Positions 53,680 through 63,732 of a stretch of 64,000 nt of DNA are shown here, one piece after another. The stretch's first letter is position 1. Each line of letters opens with the position of its first letter. The position numbers and the translations under genes are program-made. The notes under the pieces were generated by a model. That model was not told the origin of the DNA. It ran no database searches and was given only the letters and a program-made list of their open reading frames with translations. Origin of the DNA: Forficula auricularia (lineage: Eukaryota > Arthropoda > Insecta > Dermaptera > Forficulidae); NCBI GenBank assembly GCA_024734495.1, contig JALMQS010000153.1, positions 5,977,294-6,041,293 of the forward strand, given 5' to 3'.

Positions 53680-53900
53680 ATTTTACTTGGCAGTAAATGG
53701 GATTGAGCCGTCACGCGTCACTCATAACGCATCGTGCATCACGGATGGTACCACAGATGGCGCTGCAGCATTAACTCTAAGCTCAAATTAATATCTTATA
53801 TTTGAATTTTATTTTCCTGGAAGTAAATGGGATTGAGCAGTCACGAGTCACGTTCCCGGTGACGTGACGCGTCACGTCACGGGTCACGGTTAAGCTGTGG
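53680..53900. repeat. Direct repeat and GTCACG palindromic cluster
   Basis: 'agtaaatgggattgagc(c/a)gtcacg' occurs twice, about 130 bp apart (53692 and 53822). The second is followed by an unusual run of 'gtcacg' and 'gtgacg' units (53840-53890) with a central palindrome 'gtgacgcgtcac'. CpG-rich in AT-rich surroundings. Function unknown. Confidence 0.55.
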
Positions 53901-54140
53901 TCTAGTGCCAGTTCAATCATTGTCAGAAAATATATTAATTATTCCTTTTCAAAAATAATAATAAAATTATTAAAATTTATGTTTTTATAAAGAATAAATT
54001 TTTTAATTAAACTTTTAATTATTTTTTGTGGTTGTTAAATATACCATATTGAACCGTTTATTTTGAAAAGTGGCCTAAGTCCATGATGATATTGTACTCC
54101 TTTGGCTATGATATTATAAATTTGAAAAGAAGACATCTAC
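53901..54140. other. Non-coding, AT-rich
   Basis: Nothing recognised. Confidence 0.4.
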
Positions 54141-54145
54141 AGCAT

Positions 54146-54240
54146 GCAAGGGCGGATCCAGGGGGGCGGAGGGGCGACCGCCCCCCATACAGACCCGTGC
54201 CAGGCGGGAGTGCAACACGTGCGTCGCACGCAGAGGCCAA
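54146..54240 (+). mobile_element. hAT-like MITE start
   Basis: 'caagggcggatccagg' with a G-run and 'gaccgcccccc', the same start as at 10754. The right end is not identified. GC-rich for about 90 bp and then merges into AT-rich DNA. Confidence 0.4.
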
Positions 54241-54332
54241 AAAACGGCGGCCAAATCGACAGGGAATTTATAACAATTTTTATTTTTATTTTAATAAACT
54301 TAAAATATGATATAAAATTAAAAAAAAAACAT

Positions 54333-54763
54333 TTTAATTTAGAATTCCGCGGAGTAAACTCGCGAGCAAATCCACTCAACGGAATTTTTTAACAAATTAT
54401 ATAATATATAAGAACTTGAGATGCCATGTCCCTCTGGGTGGTCCGGGGTGGGGTATCATGCGGGCTATACGCGGATTGATACCAGGTAACATCCAGATGG
54501 ACCATATCTTTTTTCGCTCTCTTGGTTCAGGATGGAGAATCAGCTGGACCTCAATGGTTCTTATAAAACGGTAGTCTCGCTAAGTATTCTCTAAATTTCG
54601 CTTTATAAAAACATCTTTTGAATTTCTTAAGATTAATTTAATTAATTTGATAATTTTCTATATTTGTATAAATATACTAGAAAAACAAATTTACTTATAA
54701 TTTGTTAAAAATTCCGTTGAGTGGATTTGCTCGCGAGTTTACTCCGCGGAATTCTAAATTAAT
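54333..54763. repeat. Foldback arms flanking a SINE-like copy
   Basis: 54333-54400 and 54696-54763 are almost perfect complements ('gaattccgcggagtaaactc' against its complement; central 'ctcgcgag'). Between them lies the first SINE3 copy. Confidence 0.65.
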
Positions 54764-55052
54764 TTGTATCATCTCTCTATGTAAGAATAGACTTGTAAAA
54801 GGCGTCTGAATCGAGAGAGTAATATATAAGAACTTGAGATGCCATGTCCCTCTGGGTGGTCCGGGGTGGGGTATCATGCGGGCTATACGCGGATTGATAC
54901 CGGGTAACATCCAGATGGACCATATCTTTTTTCGCTCTCTTGGTTCAGGATGGAGAATCAGCTGGACCTCAATGGTTCTTATAAAACGGTATTCTCTAAA
55001 TTTCGCTTTATAAAAACATCTTTGAATTTCTTAAGATTAATTTAATTAATTT
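54402..55052 (+). repeat. SINE3, two direct copies
   Basis: 54402-54654 and 54824-55052 are near-identical ('gagatgccatgtccctctgg', 'atcatgcgggctatacgcgg', 'ttcgctctcttggttcagga'). The phrase 'tatcttttttc..ctcttggttca' also occurs in SINE2 (6367), so the two are related bodies. A degenerate tRNA-like head ('tgggtggtccggggtggggt') may be present; no clear B box. A G-run (55113-55125) follows the second. Confidence 0.6.
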
Positions 55053-55132
55053 AAAAAAACATTTATTTTTTAAAAAATTTTAAAATTGAAAATAAAGTTC
55101 TATTTGTGTGTTGGGGGGGGGGGGGTTTCTGC

Positions 55133-56799
55133 TGGCTGATTCTACTTATATAGACTTAATCTAAAAGATATTAAATTAAATAGATATTCAGGGTGATTCA
55201 CGGTCGATGGCACGTTAGACGTTTATGGAAAACGGAACGCAGGATTTTCTGAAAATTTAGCATCTTACATTTTCTTATCTGTTCTATCGATCTAAAATAT
55301 TTTCAGCATTGCGACGTTTCGGCTTCCATCGAAAAATCGTAGCAACTTTATTTTTTTAAATAGAACACCCCGTATATTAACACGTTTTTAGAACCGCCCT
55401 TTTATTAAAATACTTTTTTGTTAATATTGTCCTATACCTATCTCTATCGGTTTTCGAGATAAAAAATAATTTGTGTTAAATATGGTCCAAAAGATGGCCC
55501 TAATTAAACTTAGATAAATAAGTCCTCTCAATTCATGAAAAGTTGGTATTTTGGTGGTAGTTTAGACAGACCCGAAGTATTTAATTTAAGCTGAAAAATC
55601 GACTCCATATTATACAGGGCGTGCTAAGATTAGTATTATTTCCGTTATTCATAAAAGGTGTCAAAAATTCGTTTTTTCGAATGAGACCCCCCTTATATTA
55701 CTCAATAAATTGAAAGAAGTAGAAATATGCTTTAAGACGATATATCATTTCCCTATACCTAAAACATCAAGTTTTCTTTAAAAAGGCGTTTTTTCGTGAA
55801 ACATTACTTTTTAATGAATTTAATATTAACTATCAATGGAAATATCAAGCTTATGACAGTTTGTTGACTATTTATAATTAACTTATAAACAGTTTATTGA
55901 CGATGTTCAAAAAATCTCCCAAAATGACCGCAAATATTGATTATTCAAACGAAGTTTTTTTGAAATTATTTATTTTGTAATATAAAAACTTTGAATAATC
56001 AATATTTGCGGTCATTTTGGGAGATTTTTTTGAACATCGTCAATAAGCTGTTTATAAGTTAATTATAAATAGTCAACAAACTGTCATCAGCTTGATATTT
56101 CCATGGTTAGCTAAAATTAAATTAATTAAAATGGAATTTTTCACAAAAAAGCGCCTTTTTAAAAGAAAACTTGATGTTTTAGGTATAGGGACATGATATA
56201 TCGCCTTAAAGCATTTTTCCTCGTCTTTCAATTTATTGAGTAATATACAGGGGGTCTTATTTGAAAAAAAAACTTTTGACCCCTTTTATGAATACCGGAA
56301 ATAATAGTAATCCTAGCACGCCCTGTATAATATGGAGTCGATTTTTTCGCGTAAATTAAATACTTCGGGAGTGTCTAAACTACCACCAAAATATCATGAA
56401 TTGAGAGCACAAATTTATTTAAGTTTAATTAGGGCCATGTTTTGGGCCATATTTAACACAAATTATTTTTTATCTCGAAACCCGATAGAGATAGGTAAAG
56501 GACAATATTAACAAAAAAGTATTTTAATAAAAGGGCGGTTCTAAAAACGTGTTAATATACGGGGTGTTCCATTTAAAAAAATAAAGTTGCTACGATTTTT
56601 CGATGGAAACCGAAACGTCGCAATGCTGAAAATATTTTAGATCGATAGAACAGATAAGAAAATGTAAGATGCTAAATTTTCAGAAAATCCTGCGTTCCGT
56701 TTTCCATAAACGTCTAACGTGCCATCGACCGTGAATCACCCTGAATATCTATTTGATTTAATATCTTTTAGATTAAGTCTATATAAGTAGAATCAGCCA
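55133..56799. mobile_element. 1.67-kb giant hairpin
   Basis: Arms 55133-55938 and 55990-56799 (about 805 bp each) are reverse complements with scattered mismatches and small indels; the loop is about 50 bp. An internal landmark 'cagggtgattcacggtcg' lies about 55 bp inside each outer end and may be an older element end. No frame in either arm. Arm divergence shows it is not a perfect assembly palindrome. A read-through transcript would be a long dsRNA. Confidence 0.85.
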
Positions 56800-56870
56800 T
56801 TGAAAATGATGAAGATGGCTTCAATAAACTATCAGAAGACTGAAACGCGCTTACGTGTATTATTTGCATG
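56800..56870 (+). ncRNA. Decayed hammerhead-like motif
   Basis: 'aatgatgaagatggcttc' ... 'agaagactgaaacgcg' resembles the box order CUGAUGA - stem II - GAAAC, but the first C and the G before GAAA context are altered. It abuts the end of the giant hairpin. Confidence 0.3.
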
Positions 56871-57050
56871 GATAGCATTGAATTTGAATTTTATTTTTAA
56901 TAGAAGCAAAAGTCATTATAGTATTATTTTCCCGTAACTTTATTTTCGGGAAAGTAAAAGTAAATAAAAATAAAAGATTTCCCTGTCGATTGGTTTAACA
57001 GAATCGTTTTTTATTTTAGGTTAAAAATAAAATGAGAGAGTCTTCTGTTT

Positions 57051-57067
57051 NNNNNNNNNNNNNNNNN
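57051..57067. other. Assembly gap (17 N)
   Basis: A run of 17 undefined bases. The true gap length is unknown. Flanking sequence is AT-rich without features. Confidence 1.
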
Positions 57068-57196
57068 GTTTTTTAAGGGCTTCGAGCAGTGGTAAATTCT
57101 CCGCGCGATAAATTTGGTTAAATTTATCTCCCAATTAAGGATTTAGTAATTGACCATCTCTCATGATTTTCTAAAATAATTTCAAAACTACTATTA

Positions 57197-57725
57197 CACT
57201 GCTCGACAAAAATTAAACAAAAATTTACCACGTAAACCTAACAATGGATTGTAGTAGAGTTTTCTACGCTGATTATCATGTAATTTCCCAATTTTTTACA
57301 AAACGTCAGAGTTTTGAGATATTATCGGTCAAAATGACGAAAAAGGCCATTTTGACCTATTTTCGAGTCCCATTAAATATCAAACAGCAATATTTGAAAT
57401 CAAAATAGTTTGTTGCCGTAACTTATGTTTTTATCTATGTTTATTATCCTTTAAAATCACATAGTTTTAATTTTTTAGATATAAATCGAGTTATAATTGA
57501 GCTAAAAACAAATGGTAATTTGAAAATCAAAGAGGAAGCTGTTTTCTATTACGTCAATAAAATATTTTGATTTCAAATATTGCTGTTTAATATCTAATGG
57601 GACTCGAAAATAGGTCAAAATTGCCTTTTTCGTCATTTTGACCGATAATATCTCAAATCAGCATACAAAGCTCTACCGGAATCCATTGTTGGATTTACGG
57701 GGAGAAATTTTTTGTCGAACATTGT
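57197..57725. mobile_element. Foldback MITE with TGCTCGACAAAAA ends
   Basis: Outer ends 'cactgctcgacaaaaa' and 'ttttttgtcgaacattg'. Arms of about 200 bp are complementary over most of their length ('aaatgacgaaaaaggc' against its complement). The centre is AT-rich. No transposase. Confidence 0.65.
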
Positions 57726-58058
57726 TATCATCATTTGACTTTTATATTCAAAAATAAATAAATATATGTTTATTATGCTGGAAAATGTTTGAAACCTCGA
57801 GAAAAATTATTTTCAACCATGATTTCCTTTCTGTCTGTTTGACTTCCATTGACTCATAAACGAAAAATTAAAAAATTTGTTTTTGTGCAAAAATATTTGT
57901 ATTTTCAATACGGAGAACTGATTAGATTTTGAATTCTTTAACTTCAGAACTTTCGGTTAAAAATATACAGAAAACATCATTTTTTTCATTGATTTTATTG
58001 TATAAAGTTTTCATTTCTCCCTCCGATTTTTTCCATTTTTCTCCTCCCTCGAGAGACA
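57726..58058. other. Non-coding, AT-rich
   Basis: Nothing recognised. An 86-codon minus-strand frame (57922-58182) overlaps the next MITE and is judged spurious. Confidence 0.45.
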
Positions 58059-58066
58059 GTTTTTGA

Positions 58067-58222
58067 CGAGGGGTGAACCGCAACCTAAAATCGTGTACAC
58101 CTACTTCCACTTCCACTTTCATTTCCAAGTAGAAAACAATAGAATACAATTGATTATCTAATGAATTCCAAAATAATTCCAAAGACGGTGTACACCTAAT
58201 TCCAATCGCGGTTCACCCCTCG
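58067..58222. mobile_element. 156-bp hAT-type MITE, copy 1
   Basis: Inverted ends CGAGGGGTGAACCGC / GCGGTTCACCCCTCG. Flanked by the 8-bp direct repeat GTTTTTGA (58059-58066 and 58223-58230). Internal 'gtgtacacctacttccac' and 'cggtgtacacctaattcc' are partly inverted. Confidence 0.85.
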
Positions 58223-58230
58223 GTTTTTGA

Positions 58231-59467
58231 GTTATCGCTACCACAAAATGCAATCCGACCCACCTTTTGCGACAATCCCATTATATACTTTCACTTACTA
58301 TGTTTATACTCGAAAGTAAAAAACTAAATAAGTAATTGATTTCATTTTATTATAAATTATTTTCTTGCTAAGTTTGCCGGTCAAATTGATTATTATTTTC
58401 GGATTGGACCACCCACGGTGAAATTAGAGAGAATTGTTTAAAATTTTCTAATTATCTCAATTTATCAGCTATTATCATCAGGCTTTTCTTTAATCCGTTA
58501 TAAAATAAATAAATATTATTTAGGGCTATTTTTTTATTTAATTAAAATTGATAATAAAATATAAATCCGAAACCCCGAAATATAAGGGGACATCTCCATA
58601 AATTAATGAATTGAGTTATAGTTTACTTACTAGTTTCCATCGCGGTGGGAAATTTAACTGTTGAATGAACAAATTGTCACTGGAATCTTGATTACTCTGT
58701 TCCAGTTGGAATGTATCTACCTATTGAAAATAAAAAATTAAATATATTTTATTTTTATTTATTATTGTTAATAGTAAAATATTTACCTTTTGAAATATAT
58801 TAATAACACGTCAGGATATATTTATAATTATTAAATAAATAAATCGTTAATTATTTGACTAAACTCACTGATAAAATAAGTAAATATAATAATCTCAGGC
58901 TCTGGCTTTGTATCTAGTAAGTAGCTAAGAAAGTATCCTCGACTGAAGTTTCGATCTCAATGGCTTAGAGAGCCCTTTGCACGGCTCTTTTTATCAGTGA
59001 GCTCCACACACACAGGGAGGATAATTATGATGACTATTTAATGATGATGATGATGATGATGATGATGAAAAAGACGAAGAAAATAATGATGGTGGACATC
59101 ATGTTGATGTTGTTGCTGTTGTTGTTGTTGTTGTTGTTGATGATGATGATGATGATGATGAATCCAACTCGATTTTAACGAAGTCCAATATTTTTCTTAA
59201 AAAAAAAGTAGGAACATTAAGATTATTATTAAAAAAATACCTATATAGGAATTTAATAACATTTTTTTATTAATATCAATTCGGAAATTAATTAATAAAT
59301 AGAGTAGTCATTCATTAACTTTGATTTGAAGGGTCTCGATCGCCAGCTCTTTTTATAAAAGTTATCTTTTAGCTGTTCTCTAATTTCGAAATGAATACTA
59401 AACATTGAGTCAATAATTTTAAGCATTTCTGGGGTTCCGTAGGTACAAACGTAAAATGGAACCCTAT
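58231..59467. other. Non-coding with GAT and GTT microsatellites
   Basis: (GAT)n is at about 59041-59070, and (GTT)n then (GAT)n at about 59105-59162. The rest is AT-rich without features. Confidence 0.55.
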
Positions 59468-59612
59468 AAGGGCCGGTTGTATGTCGCAAAGTAAATGCTT
59501 TTTACCACTAACACAGGGTAGATGGTAAATGGAGGGATTGGGATGGCCAATCAGATGACAGGCACTGACAGGGTAAAAAGCATTTACTTTGCGACATACA
59601 ACCGGCCCTTAG
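59468..59612. mobile_element. 145-bp MITE
   Basis: Arms of about 37 bp, starting AGGGCCGGTTGTATGTCGC and ending with its complement, flanked by TA. The centre contains 'gatggccaatcagatga', shared with the next element. Confidence 0.7.
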
Positions 59613-59644
59613 TGTTGTTGCCACACTATCAACATGTTGCTCAC

Positions 59645-59937
59645 TTAGGGCCTAGTTGTATGTCGGTTTGTAAAGTCTTTGTTAAAGTTGACAAAGGGTA
59701 AAACTTTAGAATTCACATTGTGCCCGACAGGATGGCCAATCAGATGAAATATAATAATAATAAAACTTGAGCAAGATGCGAGTTAGGTTTCACAAATGTT
59801 TCCCCTAGAACCAACACCTAAATCCTTAAAAGTTAGTAATCAGATGAAAGTGCATGTCATCTGATTGGCCATCCGGCAGGGCACAATGTGAATTCTAAGG
59901 TTTTACCCTTTGTCAACCATACAACTAGCCCTAAGAT
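59645..59937. mobile_element. 290-bp MITE of the same group
   Basis: Ends 'agggcctagttgtatg' and 'catacaactagccct'. Two inverted copies of the 'ggatggccaatcagatga' core are inside, separated by an inserted AT-rich piece with 'ccctagaaccaacacctaa'. Related to, but distinct from, the preceding element. Confidence 0.6.
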
Positions 59938-60368
59938 ACACATTTACAAGATAAATATATTTATTTCCCCTGAAATAAAAAATTCAATTACAATTTTTAA
60001 TCGGATAATTATTTTGGGAGGGCAGAATTTTTTCGAAAATAAAAAGTTTTTTTTTTTATTCTGTGATCTGATATAACCCTGTCAAGATCTCATTAATTTT
60101 AAATTAGACTTCATTTTTGTATAATTTAATTCAATTTAAAATACCAGTATGGAGGGGCTCAGAAGTATTCATTTTTAGATTATGTTCATACTTGTCTAAT
60201 TTTCGAAAATAGATAACTTAATTAAAATTGTGAATTTTGGTTTATTTTATTTGTTATGAACGACAAATTAAACGATTTCATATTTCGATTATTTTGAGAG
60301 ATAGGATGATCATCTTTTTAATTTATATGAAAAATTCTAGTAGTTCTTCGCTTTATCATCATTTTAAC

Positions 60369-60534
60369 CGAGGGGTGAACCGCGACCTAAAATCGTGTAC
60401 ACCTACTTCCACTTCCACTTTCATTTCCAAGTAGAAGACAATAGTTAACAATAGATTATCTAATGAATTCCAAAGTAATTCCAAATAATTCCAAAGACGG
60501 TGTACACCTAATTCCAATCGCGGTTCACACCTCG
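60369..60534. mobile_element. 166-bp hAT-type MITE, copy 2
   Basis: Same family as 58067. Ends CGAGGGGTGAACCGCG / CGCGGTTCACACCTCG. Flanked by ATTTTAAC (60361-60368 and 60535-60542). Differs by a 10-bp duplication 'aattccaaat'. Confidence 0.85.
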
Positions 60535-60986
60535 ATTTTAACTAAAACATAATAGCTCAACTGGTAGAATACGATAACTTGAAAACGAAATCTCGTAAAA
60601 ATAATTTTTTATGTCTTTTATAGGAAAAAGATTGACTAAAAATTTTCAAAATTTAAACTAATGTGTTTTACTAAAGAGGTTCCCCTCAAAAACTGAACAT
60701 CTAGGGGAAGGGAGGGGGTTCCGAAAGCCCCTGAACTGGATGGAATTAACTTCACTTAAAATTATTCCTTTTTTTTGTCACTGCTAATATAGGAAAGTAG
60801 CCTTAATGAGTCTAAGTTTATTCATGCGAATGACATCATCATCCTATACATATGGTCACTACACTCAAACCAATGAAGAAATTTAATTAAAATAAACATT
60901 TAATTTTTTATTTATTTATTTTAAAGGAAGATGAATAAAATTCAATTGATTCTTTTCAGTAATTTTTTATTAATTCAAGTGGTTAA

Positions 60987-61029
60987 TCCAAATATTTCGA
61001 GAGCACTATGATATCTCTTCCTCAGTGGA
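60987..61029 (-). ncRNA. Hammerhead ribozyme candidate M
   Basis: Minus strand: TCCA, then CTGAGGA (61019-61025), stem II AGAG/CTCT, GAAA (60995-60998), ATAT stem III, U at the cleavage position, then TGGA pairing with TCCA. All core positions match. With G and F it is one of the three best motifs. Confidence 0.65.
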
Positions 61030-61079
61030 AACTGCTCGGATCAGAATAACAGCGAGTTAAGGGGCTCACAATGCATTAA

Positions 61080-61600
61080 TTTTTACTTTATCCAATGCGA
61101 AGCATAGGAGAAAGTATTGGAATCGCTCTCGCGGCAAGCGCGACTTCAAAGGGTCCTCAGGTAAAGACTACGGAACCCATGGACTCAATTAAGGTCACAA
61201 ATTGAAGTATTCAATGAGATTGAATTTTAGCACGTGACGGTTTTGCCAAAAATTACCTGGGATCTTGCCGAGAGGCCAAAAAGTGCCATTTTTTTGGAAG
61301 TGCGTGCGGATGGATGTATGTGTGTGTTATCGTTTTTTTCGTCCACGAATTTTTCCACACCGTTGCACCGAATGAATTGAAATTGAAAACCTACCAGTAT
61401 TTTAACAAAATGAAGCGCTGATTAGTTTTTGGTACATATCGGTCCACAAAGATTAGTACTTTATTTCAGTACTTTTTTAGTTTTTTCTAAATATCTTGAA
61501 AATGACTTAACCAATTTTGATGAAATTTAATATCCTAATTAAGTACCTTGGGAACCACAAAAAAGGTTAAATAAAGTTTTTAGTAAAATTATATTTTAAA
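61080..61600. repeat. Unclassified repeat-like stretch
   Basis: 'atccaatgcgaagcatagg' and later 'gctgattagtttttggtaca' recall the tail of family D ('aatctaatcagctc' inverted sense). Moderately GC-rich at 61115-61200 ('cgctctcgcggcaagcgcg'). Extent uncertain. Confidence 0.35.
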
Positions 61601-61682
61601 GTACTTTACTCTAGAACATATTAATATTTCAAATAAATTTGGATAAAGTTTAGCAACGATCCGTTGCAGTTTATTTATTATT

Positions 61683-62348
61683 AAGGTAGTTGTTTCGCGA
61701 CAATAGTAGCAAAAAGTTAATGTTAGACTATATAGAACAGACAATAAGGATTCATAATTCATAAGCCCAAAACTTTTTGCTGTTTATGTACCACTACTAG
61801 CCAATCCAGTGCTCGTTTGACAAATCTGGCAACACTGGCCGAGCTTGTATATATTTTATCAAAGAAATTTCAGATAAAGTACATTATAAAGGGAGATTTA
61901 TAAAACAAAAAGTTCTTAATAAGCGATTGAAAGCTGTTGCGACAAAAGCTGAAGAGAAAAAAACGGCAAAAAAGTACTAAAGTTAACACACTTTTTAGGT
62001 TAAATAAATGCGTTGTTGCCAGCTTGTTTTTAGTGTACATTTTTCATTATACATTTTTCATCATTTATTCATTATTATCTCAGAAACTGTGTTGTAACTA
62101 TGAATTAAAATTTTCTTAAAAACTGTATTAGTTATTGTTTAATGATGATTTAGTTTTTTATAACAATAATAAGAAGAGTTTCTTAATTATAATTAAAACT
62201 CTATCTTTGGAATTTAATATCTCCGGAACTATATTGTTCATAAATTTCATTTTGCCACCAATCGATGCTCAAGTATTTAAATAATAAATAATCTGTCTAA
62301 ATTTCAAAAAAATCATAAGAAAACCCATATGGTGAAACAACTACCTTA
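61683..62348. mobile_element. 665-bp element with AAGGTAGTTGTTTC ends
   Basis: Left AAGGTAGTTGTTTCGCG and right 'gaaacaactacctt' are inverted. T/A-rich flanks make a TA duplication possible. The short internal open frame (60 codons) has no domain. Non-autonomous DNA element. Confidence 0.6.
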
Positions 62349-63020
62349 TATAAATAAAAATTTAACTCACTAGAACAGTCTCGTTAATATATAGTATTTC
62401 TTTCAAGGTGATCAGATAGAAACAACTTTATATATGATATGTCTTGATTGATTTTACTGCAATAGAATTTCAAAGGCTGTTATTCAGAACTTATACCCAT
62501 TCCCCTCCCTCACTCATTACATGTAGGATGTAAAATATCACATACTATATATTATAAAAGGGCAAGTGCACGTTTTCATTTAGAAATCGAGTTTAAAAAA
62601 AAAGTACTCAGATTACTCAAAAATTCATTGGTCTTTTGGTTCGTGCTTTCATATCCCCCCTTCCTCCCTAATTTTAGCGTCTGTCAATCACAGAGGAAAG
62701 AAATTTGAACTTCATATAGATGTTATTTAGAATAACTATAATAGCTTACTTTTGGTGAGAAATAGACGCAATTTCCTCAAAAATGGTTTTAATGATTTTT
62801 TTTAATGATATGCTTATTGTCAGATTGTTTGAATTTACATTTCTTTACGTCATTTGTCAAGTCGGATATAGGCATATTTCTATGGTACGTCTTAAAAATA
62901 ACCGGTATAATTGACACATTGACACATAGGCAAATTTATCCAATGTTGGTGTATATGCTATTTTAATAAATGCCAGAAAAATCTCATTTCCCCAAAAAGT
63001 GCAGATAAGCAAATTTCTTA
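62349..63020. other. Non-coding, AT-rich
   Basis: No recognised gene or repeat. Confidence 0.45.
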
Positions 63021-63024
63021 TTAA

Positions 63025-63612
63025 GGACGTTCCCTAATATAGCTCAGATGCAGTTCGCTCTTTCCCCTACTCTCACATGCGCAGAAAGGCAAAAATATTT
63101 TCCCTGCGTCGTTTCTTGGATCTAGCAACATTGCATTCTTACCGACGCTACAAGACAAAGAATTAAAAAAAAAAAAAAACACTTCATGAAAGAGCACAAT
63201 GTAAAATTCCAGAAGAGAACAGTATAGTTAGGTTGAGAGAATTAGCTAAAAATCTCAAATGCGCCAGCTGCAGAAGTTTTTTAGATATGGAAAAATTGAG
63301 TGATTATAGCGAATACCGCTTGATACAATTATTTTAACCGAAAAATATTTGTTATATCTTCAGTTAATGATTCTTAGTTTTTCAAAATAATTTCAAGAAA
63401 ATTACGATTGTTATTTAATGAAACAGTCGCTTTAACATCAATCGGGATAGGGTTAGCGTGTTAAATATCCAAATTTCAATGGTCAACATTTATAAATTTA
63501 GTGCCGCAAGGACTATTGAAAAAAATTTCTACGTATAAAGAACACTTATAAATATGTGTATTCCAAGTTTTAAAAGAATTGAAAGAAAATCGATTTTTTA
63601 GGGAACGTCCTT
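63025..63612. mobile_element. 590-bp element with TTAA flanks
   Basis: TTAA then GGACGTTCCCTAAT on the left; 'ttagggaacgtcc' then TTAA on the right. The TTAA duplication is the choice of piggyBac-type transposases, but the terminal sequence is not a classic piggyBac CCC start. No transposase inside. Confidence 0.6.
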
Positions 63613-63732
63613 AAAAGACAATATGTTCGTTAATAGGTATAAATTGTATTCCAATTCAAATTGAGGAGAGTAGTTGAATCGGTGGGTAGCAAAAAGGTGT
63701 TAAACGCCTATTTCTCAGCAATGTTAAGTCGT

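Noticed and set aside
55133..56799. Palindromic assembly artefact
   Set aside because: Arms differ by scattered substitutions and indels, unlike a folded chimeric read; still worth long-read confirmation.
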